Positions 28,688 to 37,616 of a stretch of DNA of 64,000 nt are shown here, one piece after another. The DNA comes from Nitricoxidireducens sp046726235. Its GTDB lineage: Bacteria > Pseudomonadota > Gammaproteobacteria > Burkholderiales > Rhodocyclaceae. The translations under genes and the position numbers were made by a program. The stretch's first letter is position 1. Every line of letters begins with the position of its first letter. The notes under the pieces are model-generated. The model was not told where the DNA came from. It did not search any database and was given only the letters and a program-made list of their open reading frames with translations. The stretch is taken from positions 186,001 to 250,000 of the forward strand of contig JBKPAD010000002.1 in NCBI GenBank assembly GCA_046726235.1, in the 5' to 3' direction.

Positions 28688-31627
28688 CTAGCCGAGTTGC
28701 GCCAGGCGGTCGCGGGCGAACTGCTGCTGCGACGGGCTGCCTTCGGCGATGACCTCGTTGAGCAGCTCGCGGGCGCCTTCCTTGTCGCCCATCTCCTCGT
28801 AGGCCTGCGCCAGTTCGAGCTTGGTCGCGACCTCGGGATTGTCCTCGACGATCTGGGTCGTCTCGGGCAGCGCGGGTTCGGCAGGCGGTGCGACGACCGG
28901 TGCGGCTTCGGGCTCGCCGAGTTCGAGGTCGATCGACGACAGGTCGAGTGCCGGCGGCGGAGCTTCGGCAACCGGTTCCTCGATGGGCGGAAGTTCGGCT
29001 GCGGCGGCCGGCTCCTCGAGCGGAGGCAGTTCCGGGGCGGCTTCGGCGGCCGGTTCGGCACCGAGGTCGAAGTCGAGGGCCGGCTCGACGCCGGTCTCGA
29101 CCGCCGGAACCTGCAAGCCCGCGGCGGCTTCCTCGGCCGGCGCTTCCAGCGGCGGCAGGTCGAGGTCGAAATCCATGGTGTTGCCGGCGTGCTCGGGCGC
29201 GACGGCAGCGGGCGTTTCGGCGGCCGGCGCCTCGGGCAGGCTGCCGAGATCCAGGTCGAAGTCGACGTTGGTGGCGTCGGCGGCCGGTTCCGCCGGAACC
29301 TCGATCGCGGCCGCAGGTTCAGCCGGCTCGGCACCGAGGTCAAGATCGAAGTCGAGCGCGGCGGCGCCTTCGGGTTCCGCCTCCGCGGCCGGAGCGGCTT
29401 CGGCGGCAGGCGCTGCCTGCTCCGCCGGCGCGGCGCCGAGGTCGAGGTCGAAGTCCAGGCTCATGGCCTCGTCGGCCGGCGCTTCGGCAGCGGGCTGCTC
29501 TTCGGCGGCAGCCGGCGCGGCAGGCGCCTCACCAAGGTCGAGATCGAAATCGAGCGACGGGGGAATCTCTTCCGGCGCCGGGGCCTGCTCCGCTACCGGA
29601 GCTTCCTCGACGACGAGCGCCTCTTCGGGAGCCGGCGCTTCCTCGGCGGCTGCGGCGGCAGCCTCGGACGAGATGATTTGCGTCTCGTCGCCTGCCGCTT
29701 CCGCGGCGACTTCCTCTGCCGGCGCGACGGCGGCGACACCGCCGAAGAGCGGATTGTTCGGGTCGATCGAGCGGCCGAGCGTGGCTGCCTTCTCCCAGTC
29801 GGCGCCCATGCCGGCCGTGAGCGCGTTCAGGTCGCGCGCGATGGCCTGGAACTGCGGCAGGCTCTTGCGGGCGGCGTAGATCTCGAGCAGCTTGAGGTGG
29901 ATTGCGGCGCGCGCCGGCTCCTTCTTCATGGCCTCGAGGAGGATTTCCTCGGCCTGCGTGTCGCGACCGTAGGCGATATAGACGTCCGCCTCGGCAACCG
30001 GGTCCACGCCTTCGTCGCCGGCGAGTCCGGCAGCGGAATCCTGGCTGAAGTCGGTCGGCAGCAGGTCTTCGCCGGTGTCGACGGTCTGCCCGCCGGTGGT
30101 GCCGAAAACGGATCCGGCCGCTTCGCCGGTGGTGGTCGGGCCGGGCAGGTCATCGGCGGCCTTGCGCTTGCGGCGCCAGGCGTTGTAGCCGAGATAGCCG
30201 AGCAGCAGCGCGACGATGCCGGCGCCGCCGAACACGAGTTCGGGATTGTCCTCGACGAAGCTCGGCGGGGGCGGCGGAGGCGGCGCAATGGGCTTGGGTG
30301 CAGGCTTCGGCGCGGCGACCGGAGGCATCGGCGCGGGCGCCGCGTCGGTCTTCGGCGGCTCGACCGGCTTGGCTGCCTCGGCAGGTTTCGGCGGCTCGGC
30401 GGGCTTGGTCGCCGGTGCGGCCTTCGCCTGCTCCTGCAGCCTGGCACCGCCGGCACTGCGCAGTTCGGCGAGGCGCTTGAGGTCGTTGAGGTTCTTTTCG
30501 AGCTGGGCGATGCGCGCGTTGGCTTCCCTCAGCGCCTTCTCACGGGCGATCAGGTCTTCCTCGACGGCAGCGACACGGTCCTTGCCGCTGGCGCCGGGCT
30601 TGCCGCCCTGGCTGCGCGAGACCTCGAGCTTGTCGCTTCCCGCGGGCGGCGCCGGAACCTTGTCCTCGACGCGCGGCGTGATCTTGCCGGTGGCCAGTTG
30701 CTTCGGCGCTTCGTCGCGGGCCGGAGCGGCGGCGGCGGCGCCGGCGAGCTTCTGGCGATAGGCGTTGAAGTCGGCGGCCTGCGCCACGACCACGCTGCGG
30801 GCTTCCTTGCCCTCGACCGCGGTTACCGCCTCGCGGTCCGGAATGCTGAGGATCTTGCCGGCGCGGAGGCGGTTCATGTTGCCGCCGACGAATGCGTCCT
30901 GGTTGGTGCGGAACAGCGCGACCAGCATCTGGTCGAGGTTGACGCCCTCGGGCTTGGTTTCGCTGGCGATCTTGGCGAGCGTATCGCCCTTCTTCACTTC
31001 CCGCGTCGCTTCGACCGGCTTGGCCGCCGGCTTCGCGGCGGGCTGGGCAGCAGGCTTGGGTTCCGGCTTTGCTTCGACCGGCGCTGCGGCGCGCGGCGCT
31101 TCCGCCGGCTTCGGCGTCTGCACGACCGGTGCCGGCGCTTGCACCACCGGTGCCGGCGCGGGCGCGGGTTTCACTTCGGGCACCGCGATCGGCGTCGGCG
31201 CCGGGGGCTTGCGGAAGACGTCGGGCGGATCGAGCAGGAAGGTGTACTCGCGCACCAGGCGGCCAGAGGCCCAGTTGGCCTCGACGAGCATGTCGACGAA
31301 GGGCTCGTTGAGCGGACGATCGGAACTGACTTTCAGGAACGGCCGGCCATCGGCGCGGCGGTCGAGCGTGAAGCGGATGCCGGACAACGCCGACGAGTAC
31401 TCGATGCCGGCGTTCTTGAAGGCGTCGGCCGAAGCAAGGCGTGCGGACAGCGACGAGTATTCCTCCTGGCTCGCCACGACTTCGATCTCTGCGCGCAGCG
31501 GCTGGCCAAGCGCGGACACCACCGTCAACTTGCCGAGCCCGGCGGCATGGGCGCCGAGCGGCATCGCGGCAATCGCCAGCGCCAGCACGGAGGCCTTCAG
31601 TCGGTTCTGCTTGTCTTTGTTTCGCAC
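28688..31627 (-). CDS. fimV: FimV-type peptidoglycan-binding polar hub protein
   Basis: A 979-residue protein. The GTG start at 31627 has GGGGAGG six bases upstream and leads straight into a signal peptide (basic start, ALAIAAMPLGAHA). It continues with the FimV N-terminal domain (GKLTVVSALGQPLRAEI), a LysM domain at about 206-270 (REVKKGDTLAKIASE), a coiled coil at about 355-400, a single membrane span near 460-480, TPR-like helices, a long acidic region with imperfect FDLDLG repeats, and the conserved FimV C-terminal TPR (TKLELAQAYEEMGDKEGARELL). FimV organises the cell pole, type IV pili and twitching in pseudomonads. Its position next to asd and truA is the usual one. Confidence 0.92.
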   Translation of the reverse strand: MRNKDKQNRLKASVLALAIAAMPLGAHAAGLGKLTVVSALGQPLRAEIEVVASQEEYSSLSARLASADAFKNAGIEYSSALSGIRFTLDRRADGRPFLKVSSDRPLNEPFVDMLVEANWASGRLVREYTFLLDPPDVFRKPPAPTPIAVPEVKPAPAPAPVVQAPAPVVQTPKPAEAPRAAAPVEAKPEPKPAAQPAAKPAAKPVEATREVKKGDTLAKIASETKPEGVNLDQMLVALFRTNQDAFVGGNMNRLRAGKILSIPDREAVTAVEGKEARSVVVAQAADFNAYRQKLAGAAAAAPARDEAPKQLATGKITPRVEDKVPAPPAGSDKLEVSRSQGGKPGASGKDRVAAVEEDLIAREKALREANARIAQLEKNLNDLKRLAELRSAGGARLQEQAKAAPATKPAEPPKPAEAAKPVEPPKTDAAPAPMPPVAAPKPAPKPIAPPPPPPPSFVEDNPELVFGGAGIVALLLGYLGYNAWRRKRKAADDLPGPTTTGEAAGSVFGTTGGQTVDTGEDLLPTDFSQDSAAGLAGDEGVDPVAEADVYIAYGRDTQAEEILLEAMKKEPARAAIHLKLLEIYAARKSLPQFQAIARDLNALTAGMGADWEKAATLGRSIDPNNPLFGGVAAVAPAEEVAAEAAGDETQIISSEAAAAAAEEAPAPEEALVVEEAPVAEQAPAPEEIPPSLDFDLDLGEAPAAPAAAEEQPAAEAPADEAMSLDFDLDLGAAPAEQAAPAAEAAPAAEAEPEGAAALDFDLDLGAEPAEPAAAIEVPAEPAADATNVDFDLDLGSLPEAPAAETPAAVAPEHAGNTMDFDLDLPPLEAPAEEAAAGLQVPAVETGVEPALDFDLGAEPAAEAAPELPPLEEPAAAAELPPIEEPVAEAPPPALDLSSIDLELGEPEAAPVVAPPAEPALPETTQIVEDNPEVATKLELAQAYEEMGDKEGARELLNEVIAEGSPSQQQFARDRLAQLG
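28919..29560 (-). repeat. Imperfect acidic repeats within fimV
   Basis: About seven imperfect copies of a unit centred on DFDLDLG are spaced 80-140 bases apart and separated by Ala/Glu/Pro-rich spacers. The first four copies in protein order keep FDLDLG intact. The fifth keeps FDLDL followed by Pro, the sixth is shortened to FDLG, and the seventh reads DLELG. The degeneracy suggests old internal duplication, not recent slippage. Such acidic tracts are usual in FimV, but the regular core is notable. Confidence 0.75.
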
Positions 31628-31732
31628 ATCGCCTCCCCGAGGGGATATGTATTCAGTATTCCAAAATAACATCATGGCCTTAAGGCTGCAAGCTCAACCT
31701 CTTGCTCATATGCTCGGCCCGTGGCGGAAAAA

Positions 31733-32836
31733 TCAGTTCAGCAGAATCCGCAGCATGCGGCGCAGCGGTTCGGCCGCGCCCCAGAGCAACTGGTCGCCGA
31801 CGGTGAACGCGGACAGGTACTGCGGACCCATGCTCAGCTTGCGCAGGCGGCCCACCGGGGTCGTCAGCGTGCCGGTGACGGCGGCCGGCGTGAGTTCGCG
31901 CATGGTCACGTCGCGCTGATTCGGGATGACCTTCGCCCAGGAGTTATGCGCGGCCAGCATGCCTTCGATCTCGGCGATCGGCACGTCCTTCTTCAGCTTG
32001 ATGGTCAGCGCCTGCGAGTGGCAGCGCATGGCACCGATGCGCACGCAGAGGCCGTCGACGGGGATCGGGCTGGCCGAGAGACCGAGGATCTTGTTGGTCT
32101 CGGCCTGGCCCTTCCACTCTTCCTTGCTCTGGCCGTTGCCGAGGTCCTTGTCGATCCACGGGATCAGCGAGCCGGCCAGCGGCACGCCGAAGTTGGCGGT
32201 CGGGAAGGAGTCGTCGCGCAGGATGCCGGCGACTTCGCGGTCGATGTCGAGGATCGCCGAGGCCGGATCGTCGAGCAGGTTCTTGGCGACCTTGTGGGCC
32301 TCGCCCATCTGGTTGAGCAGTTCGCGCATGTTCTGCGCGCCGGCGCCCGAGGCAGCCTGGTAGGTCATCGAGGTCATCCACTCGACGAGGTCGGCCTTGA
32401 ACAGTCCGCCGAGCGCCATCAGCATCAGCGACACGGTGCAGTTGCCGCCGATCCAGTTGCGGCCGCCCTTGGCGAGCGAATCCTTGATCACGTGGAGGTT
32501 GACCGGATCGAGGATGATGACGGCGTCGTCGGCCATGCGCAGGCTCGATGCGGCGTCGATCCAGTGGCCGTTCCAGCCGGCGGCGCGCAGCTTCGGGAAC
32601 ACCTCGTTGGTGTAGTCGCCGCCCTGACAGGTGATGATGATGTCCATCGCCTTGAGGTCGTCGATGCTCTTGGCGTCCTTGAGCGGGGCGCCGCTTTCGG
32701 CCGGCCCCTTGCCGCCGACGTTCGAGGTCGTGAAGAACACGGGCTCGATGAGGGCGAAATCCTTCTCTTCGCGCATGCGCTGCATCAGCACGGAACCGAC
32801 CATGCCGCGCCAACCGACCAGACCAACTCGCTTCAT
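31733..32836 (-). CDS. asd: Aspartate-semialdehyde dehydrogenase
   Basis: A 367-residue enzyme that reduces aspartyl phosphate to the semialdehyde, feeding lysine, diaminopimelate, methionine and threonine synthesis. The NADP fold begins VGLVGWRGMVGSVL. The acyl-enzyme cysteine is Cys133 in GGNCTVSLMLM, and the ATG start is followed by the SNVGGKGP segment seen in gammaproteobacterial-type Asd. It lies between leuB (27 bases upstream) and fimV in the same direction. Confidence 0.96.
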   Translation of the reverse strand: MKRVGLVGWRGMVGSVLMQRMREEKDFALIEPVFFTTSNVGGKGPAESGAPLKDAKSIDDLKAMDIIITCQGGDYTNEVFPKLRAAGWNGHWIDAASSLRMADDAVIILDPVNLHVIKDSLAKGGRNWIGGNCTVSLMLMALGGLFKADLVEWMTSMTYQAASGAGAQNMRELLNQMGEAHKVAKNLLDDPASAILDIDREVAGILRDDSFPTANFGVPLAGSLIPWIDKDLGNGQSKEEWKGQAETNKILGLSASPIPVDGLCVRIGAMRCHSQALTIKLKKDVPIAEIEGMLAAHNSWAKVIPNQRDVTMRELTPAAVTGTLTTPVGRLRKLSMGPQYLSAFTVGDQLLWGAAEPLRRMLRILLN

Positions 32837-32863
32837 TTTCTTTCCTCGATATTTGTAGTGTGC

Positions 32864-33916
32864 TTACAGCGCCGCCAGCACGGCGTCGCCCATTTCCTTG
32901 GTGCCGACCCGCTTCATGCCGGGCTCGAAGATGTCGCCGGTGCGGAAGCCTTGCGCCAGCACCTTCTTGACCGCGCCTTCGATGCGCTGCGCCGAGTCTT
33001 CCAGTCCGAACGTATAGCGCAGCATCATCGCCGCCGAAAGGATGGTCGCCAGCGGATTGGCGACGCCCTTGCCGGCGATGTCCGGCGCCGAGCCGTGGCT
33101 GGGCTCGTAGAGGCCCTTGTTGTTGGCGTCGAGCGAGGCCGAGGGCAGCATGCCGATGGAGCCGGTCAGCATCGAGGCCTCGTCGGACAGGATGTCGCCG
33201 AACATGTTGCCGGTGACCATGACGTCGAACTGCTTCGGGTTCTTCACCAGTTGCATCGCGGCGTTGTCGACCAGCATGTGGGAGAGCTCGACGTCCGGGT
33301 ATTCCTTCGCCGTCTCGATGACGACGTCGCGCCAGAGCTGCGTGCACTCGAGCACGTTCATCTTGTCGACCGAGCAGAGCTTGCGGTTGCGCTTCTGCGC
33401 CGCTTCGAAGGCGACCTTGGCGATGCGGCGGATCTCCGACTCCGAATACACCATGGTGTTGAAGCCGACGCGCTCGCCGTTCTCCTCGCGCACGCCGCGC
33501 GGCTGGCCGAAGTAGATGTCGCCGGTGAGTTCGCGCACGATCAGGATGTCGAGGCCGGCGACGACCTCGGGTTTCAGCGTCGAGGCGTTGGCGAGCTCGG
33601 GGTAGAGGATCGCCGGGCGCAGGTTGGCGAACAGGTTGAGCTGCTTGCGGATGCCCAGCAGGCCGCGCTCGGGGCGCTTCTCGCGCGGATTGTTGTCCCA
33701 CTTCGGGCCGCCGACGGCGCCGAGCAGCACGGCGTCTGCCGCCTGCGCGAGCTTCTGCGTCGCCTCGGGATAGGGATCGCCAGCCGCATCGACGGCGCAG
33801 CCGCCGAGCAGGGCTTCTTCCATCTCGAGCTTGAGGTCGAGGGCCTTGAGGACGCGCACGGCCTCGGCGGTGATTTCGGGGCCGATGCCGTCACCCGGCA
33901 GAACGCAAATCTTCAT
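32864..33916 (-). CDS. leuB: 3-isopropylmalate dehydrogenase
   Basis: A 350-residue NAD-dependent decarboxylating dehydrogenase of leucine synthesis. The start MKICVLPGDGIGPEI is typical; an in-frame extension of six codons upstream lacks support. Conserved motifs are VRELTGDIYFGQPRG (substrate loop with Tyr), VDKMNVLE and GSAPDIAGKGVANPLATILS. It follows leuD by ten bases in the leuC-ecn-leuD-leuB order. Confidence 0.96.
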   Translation of the reverse strand: MKICVLPGDGIGPEITAEAVRVLKALDLKLEMEEALLGGCAVDAAGDPYPEATQKLAQAADAVLLGAVGGPKWDNNPREKRPERGLLGIRKQLNLFANLRPAILYPELANASTLKPEVVAGLDILIVRELTGDIYFGQPRGVREENGERVGFNTMVYSESEIRRIAKVAFEAAQKRNRKLCSVDKMNVLECTQLWRDVVIETAKEYPDVELSHMLVDNAAMQLVKNPKQFDVMVTGNMFGDILSDEASMLTGSIGMLPSASLDANNKGLYEPSHGSAPDIAGKGVANPLATILSAAMMLRYTFGLEDSAQRIEGAVKKVLAQGFRTGDIFEPGMKRVGTKEMGDAVLAAL

Positions 33917-33926
33917 TACGTGTTTC

Positions 33927-34565
33927 CTATGCAAACAACCAGGGACGATCGATGCGGCGCTTGGCCTCGAACTCGCGGATCTTGTCGGCGTGGCGCAGCG
34001 TCAGGCCGATGTCGTCGAAGCCGTTCAGCAGGCAGTACTTGCGGAACGGATCGACGTCGAACGACAGCACCTTGCCGTCGGGGCGCGTCACGGTCTGCGC
34101 GTCGAGGTCGATGCGCAGCTTGTAGCCGGGCGTCGCCTGCACCTGCGCGAACATCTCGTCCACTTCGGCGGCCGGCAGCTTGATCGGCAGCAGGCCGTTC
34201 TTGAAGCAGTTGTTGTAGAAGATGTCGGCGAAGGTGGTGCCGACCAGCGCGCGGAAGCCGTAGTCCTCGAGCGCCCACGGCGCGTGTTCGCGCGAGGAGC
34301 CGCAGCCGAAGTTGTCGCGCGTCAGCAGCACCGAGGCGCCCTGGTAGCGCGGCTGGTTGAGCACGAAGTCGGGGTTCGGCACGCGCTTCGACGCGTCCTG
34401 CCCCGGCTCGCCGTGGTCGAGATAGCGCCATTCGTCGAAGGCGTTGGGGCCGAAGCCGCTGCGCTTGATCGACTTCAGGAACTGCTTCGGGATGATGGCG
34501 TCGGTGTCGACGTTGGCGCGGTCGAGCGGCGCCACGAGTCCATCGAGTTGGGTGAAGGCACGCAT
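33927..34565 (-). CDS. leuD: 3-isopropylmalate dehydratase small subunit
   Basis: A 212-residue swivel subunit of isopropylmalate isomerase, working with LeuC. Motifs include LDRANVDTDAIIPKQFLK and DNFGCGSSREHAPWAL, which carries the substrate-contacting serine and arginine. Its ATG directly abuts the TAA of the tiny entericidin gene with no spacer, so reinitiation of ribosomes is plausible. Confidence 0.96.
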   Translation of the reverse strand: MRAFTQLDGLVAPLDRANVDTDAIIPKQFLKSIKRSGFGPNAFDEWRYLDHGEPGQDASKRVPNPDFVLNQPRYQGASVLLTRDNFGCGSSREHAPWALEDYGFRALVGTTFADIFYNNCFKNGLLPIKLPAAEVDEMFAQVQATPGYKLRIDLDAQTVTRPDGKVLSFDVDPFRKYCLLNGFDDIGLTLRHADKIREFEAKRRIDRPWLFA

Positions 34566-34685
34566 TTACTTGGACGACTTCTGGATGGCCTCGCCAGCCT
34601 TTTCGATGTCCTTGCCCACGCCCTGCACGGTATTGCAGCCGACGAAGAACAGGGCCAAGAGAGCAATCACGGTTGCACGCAGCAT
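34566..34685 (-). CDS. Entericidin A/B-family small lipoprotein
   Basis: A 39-residue product, MLRATVIALLALFFVG ending at the lipobox Cys17, followed by NTVQGVGKDIEKAGEAIQ. The signal peptide, lipobox (FVGC) and helical GVGKDIEKAGEAI tail are exactly the entericidin pattern. EcnA and EcnB are antidote and toxin lipoproteins in enteric bacteria; the role of orphan homologues is not known. It lies between leuC and leuD with 14 bases on one side and none on the other, so it is co-transcribed with leucine genes. An AGGAGAAACG site precedes the start. Confidence 0.9.
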   Translation of the reverse strand: MLRATVIALLALFFVGCNTVQGVGKDIEKAGEAIQKSSK

Positions 34686-34699
34686 GTCGTTTCTCCTTA

Positions 34700-36106
34700 T
34701 CACATCAATTCGCGCACGTCGGCGAAATGGCCGGCGATCGCGGCAGCGGCCGCCATCGCCGGGCTGACCAAGTGGGTGCGGCCGCCGTTACCCTGGCGAC
34801 CCTCGAAGTTGCGGTTCGAGGTCGAGGCGCAACGCTCGCCCGGTTCCAGCCGGTCGGCGTTCATGGCGAGACACATCGAGCAACCGGGCTCGCGCCACTC
34901 GAAACCGGCCGCAATGAAAATCTTGTCGAGGCCCTCGGACTCGGCCTGGCGCTTGACGAGGCCCGAGCCCGGCACGACCAGCACCAGCTTGACGCTGTCC
35001 GCCTTGCGGCGGCCTTTGGCGATCGTGGCGGCGATGCGCAGGTCCTCGATGCGCGAATTGGTGCAGGAGCCGATGAACACCTTGTCGACAGCGATCCGGT
35101 CGATCGGCGTGCGCGGCGTCAGCCCCATGTACTGGAGCGCGCGCGCGACGCCTTCCTGCTTGACCGGATCGGCGAAGTCCTCGGGCGCCGGCACGGCACC
35201 GCGGATGTCGGTGACCATCTCGGGCGAGGTGCCCCAGGTGACCTGCGGCTGGATGGCCGCGGCGTCGAGGTCGATGACGGCGTCGAACGCGGCGCCCGCA
35301 TCGGACACCAGCGTGCGCCAGTAGGCGACGGCGCGCTCCCAGTTGTCGCCCGTCGGCGCGAAGGCGCGGCCCTTGAGGTAATCGATCGTGGTCTGGTCGA
35401 CGGCGACGAAGCCGACGCGGGCGCCGGCCTCGATCGCCATGTTGCAGAGGGTCATGCGGCCTTCCATCGAGAGCGCGCGGATGGCGGCGCCGCCGAACTC
35501 GATGGCGTAGCCGGTGCCGCCGGCGGTGCCGATGCGGCCGATCAGCGCCAGCGCGATGTCCTTGGCGGAAACGCCCTTGCCGAGCGCGCCCTCGACCTTC
35601 ACCAGCATGGTCTTCGACTTCTTTTGCAGCAGGCACTGCGTCGCCATCACGTGCTCGACCTCGGAAGTGCCGATGCCGTGCGCGAGGCAGGCGAAGGCCC
35701 CGTGCGTCGAGGTGTGCGAGTCGCCGCAGACGACCGTCATGCCCGGCAGCGTGGCGCCGTTCTCCGGGCCGATGACGTGCACGATGCCCTGGCGCGCGTC
35801 CTTGAACGGGAAATAAGCCAGCGCGCCGGACTCGCGGATGTTGGCGTCGAGCGTCTCGACCTGCAGGCGCGAGATCGGATCCTTGATGCCTTCGTCCCAG
35901 TGGTCGGTCGGCGTGTTGTGGTCGGCGGTGGCGACGATCGACGAGACGCGCCAGGGCTTGCGGCCGGCGATCTTGAGGCCCTCGAAGGCCTGCGGGCTCG
36001 TCACTTCATGGACGAGATGGCGGTCGATGTACAGCAGGGCCGTGCCGTCGTCCTCGATATGAACGACGTGCTCGTCCCACAGCTTTTCGTAAAGCGTTTT
36101 CGGCAT
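34700..36106 (-). CDS. leuC: 3-isopropylmalate dehydratase large subunit
   Basis: A 468-residue aconitase-family subunit that isomerises 2- to 3-isopropylmalate. The [4Fe-4S] ligands are the cysteine in FIGSCTNSRIEDL and the pair in PGCSMCLAMN. VVCGDSHTSTHGAF and NRNFEGRQG are also conserved. It is the first gene of the leftward leu cluster. The 43 bases before it, up to the MFS gene, show no evident leader peptide rich in leucine codons, so attenuation is not apparent. Confidence 0.97.
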   Translation of the reverse strand: MPKTLYEKLWDEHVVHIEDDGTALLYIDRHLVHEVTSPQAFEGLKIAGRKPWRVSSIVATADHNTPTDHWDEGIKDPISRLQVETLDANIRESGALAYFPFKDARQGIVHVIGPENGATLPGMTVVCGDSHTSTHGAFACLAHGIGTSEVEHVMATQCLLQKKSKTMLVKVEGALGKGVSAKDIALALIGRIGTAGGTGYAIEFGGAAIRALSMEGRMTLCNMAIEAGARVGFVAVDQTTIDYLKGRAFAPTGDNWERAVAYWRTLVSDAGAAFDAVIDLDAAAIQPQVTWGTSPEMVTDIRGAVPAPEDFADPVKQEGVARALQYMGLTPRTPIDRIAVDKVFIGSCTNSRIEDLRIAATIAKGRRKADSVKLVLVVPGSGLVKRQAESEGLDKIFIAAGFEWREPGCSMCLAMNADRLEPGERCASTSNRNFEGRQGNGGRTHLVSPAMAAAAAIAGHFADVRELM

Positions 36107-36149
36107 GTTGCGGTTTTTCCACGGCGATGGACCGCGGATTATCGCATAG

Positions 36150-37298
36150 CTAGGACGGGTTCCCAGCCCGCAGCCCGCGCCAGATCAGCCATCCGCCGAC
36201 GGCGGCGAAGGCGGCGCCGAGGGTGTAGGTCCAGCCGGCGCCGAGCGTCGTCCAGGCCTCGCCGCTGACCATGTTGCCGAGCATGCCGCCGGCGCCGAAG
36301 GAAATGCTGCCGTAAAGCGCCTGCACCCTGCCCTGCTGCTGCGGCGGGAACCAGCGGTTGAGCGCCGCCACCGCGGCCGCGTGATAGGCGCCGAAGGTGG
36401 CGCCGTGCATGACCTGCGCGGCCAGCAGCAGCACCACCGACTCGACCATCCAGCCGATCAGCAGGAAGCGCAGCACCGCGAGGACGAAGCTGCCGAACAG
36501 GATCGCGCGCAGCGACCAGCGGCGCAGGAGCTGCGGCATATAGACGAAGACGACGATCTCGGCGATGACGCCGAGCGACCACAGGGCGCCGACGACGGTC
36601 TTGCCGTAGCCGTGGTCGACGAGGTGGATGGAGAAGAAGACGTAAAGCGGCCCATGCGCGGCCGACATGAAGAAACAGGCGGCCAGCAGCGCCAGCACTT
36701 CGGGCCGCCGCAGCCCCAGGCGCAGCGACGGCGCAGGCTTCTCGACGCTTGCCGCCGCGCCGTCGCGCAGGCCGAGCGCGCAGGCGAGGACGCCGAGCAG
36801 CAGGCCGAAGCACACCCAGATCAGCCAGTCGAGCGGCACCAAGTCGAGCAGCGCGCCGACGCCGAGCACGCTGACGACGAAGCCGACGGAGCCCCATAGG
36901 CGGATGCGGCCGTATTCCTCGGTGCGACCGCGCAGGTGCTCGAGCGTCAACGCCTCGACGAGCGGGTGGGCGGCGGTCCAGAAGAAGAAGGTCAGCGCGA
37001 TGCCCGCCATCACCGGCCAGAAGCCCTCGGCAGCGAAGAACACGGCGAAGGCCGCCGAGGTCAGCGCGGCGGACTGGCGCACGATCGGCGCGCGCCGCCC
37101 CGACTTGTCCGAGAGCCAGCCCCAGAAGGCCGGCGCCAGCATGCGCATCACCGGCCCGGCCGCCATCAGCAGGCCGATCTCGCGCGCCGAAAAGCCGAGC
37201 GACTGCAGATAGAGCGTGAAGTACGGCGCGAACGCGCCGATGAAGGCGAAGTAGAAGAAGTACCAGGCGGCAAGCCGCCAGGATGATCGGATATGCAC
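36150..37298 (-). CDS. MFS transporter, HcaT-like
   Basis: A 382-residue major facilitator with 12 predicted spans, resembling the MFS_1-like/HcaT group (YFFYFAFIGAFAPYFTLYLQ at the start, FWGWLSDKSGRRAPI after span 2, RIRLWGSVGFVVSVLGVGAL at span 5). HcaT is a putative phenylpropionate carrier, but the substrate here is not indicated. Its neighbours (leuC and a YdcH-like gene) give no pathway hint. Confidence 0.82.
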   Translation of the reverse strand: MHIRSSWRLAAWYFFYFAFIGAFAPYFTLYLQSLGFSAREIGLLMAAGPVMRMLAPAFWGWLSDKSGRRAPIVRQSAALTSAAFAVFFAAEGFWPVMAGIALTFFFWTAAHPLVEALTLEHLRGRTEEYGRIRLWGSVGFVVSVLGVGALLDLVPLDWLIWVCFGLLLGVLACALGLRDGAAASVEKPAPSLRLGLRRPEVLALLAACFFMSAAHGPLYVFFSIHLVDHGYGKTVVGALWSLGVIAEIVVFVYMPQLLRRWSLRAILFGSFVLAVLRFLLIGWMVESVVLLLAAQVMHGATFGAYHAAAVAALNRWFPPQQQGRVQALYGSISFGAGGMLGNMVSGEAWTTLGAGWTYTLGAAFAAVGGWLIWRGLRAGNPS

Positions 37299-37329
37299 CC
37301 GCGCGAAGGGGCCGGCCGGCCCCGAGGAC

Positions 37330-37593
37330 CTACTGCTGGTACTGCTGGCCGGCGCGGAAGGCGAGCAGCAGGACGTAGATCTCGTCCTTGAGCTTGACGC
37401 GCTGTTTCTTCATGTCCTCGAAGGTGAAGTCCGCGATCGGCATGTCGTGTTCCTCGAGGTCCTCGACCTTGCCGGTCAGGCGGTTGTAGCGCGAGAACAT
37501 GGCGGCGAAGCGCGCGTTCGCGGCCTTGAGGCCGTCGATGGCATCGCGCATGTCCGGAAATTCCTGGTAGAGATCGTGGTGATCGACCTGCAT
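37330..37593 (-). CDS. YdcH-family (DUF465) small helical protein
   Basis: An 87-residue cytosolic protein made almost wholly of helix and hairpin. The pattern LYQEFPDMRDAIDGLKAANARFA, then MFSRYNRLTGKVEDLEEHD, then MKKQRVKLKDEIYVLLL is that of the YdcH/DUF465 family. The family has no established function. It is 23 bases downstream of aroC on the same strand. Confidence 0.8.
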   Translation of the reverse strand: MQVDHHDLYQEFPDMRDAIDGLKAANARFAAMFSRYNRLTGKVEDLEEHDMPIADFTFEDMKKQRVKLKDEIYVLLLAFRAGQQYQQ

Positions 37594-37616
37594 GCTATCC
37601 CCCTATGTTCATGGTT

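Noticed and set aside
28688..31627. FimV as a secreted toxin or RTX protein because of repeats
   Set aside because: The LysM domain, membrane span, TPR end and neighbours identify FimV; the repeats are acidic FimV linkers, not calcium-binding nonapeptides.
28697..31669. A 990-codon open frame on the plus strand opposite fimV
   Set aside because: It is a shadow of the biased codons of fimV: the opposite strand gives a Gly/Arg-rich product without any domain. Other long antisense frames (for example opposite the hybrid kinase, leu genes and thiolase) are the same effect.
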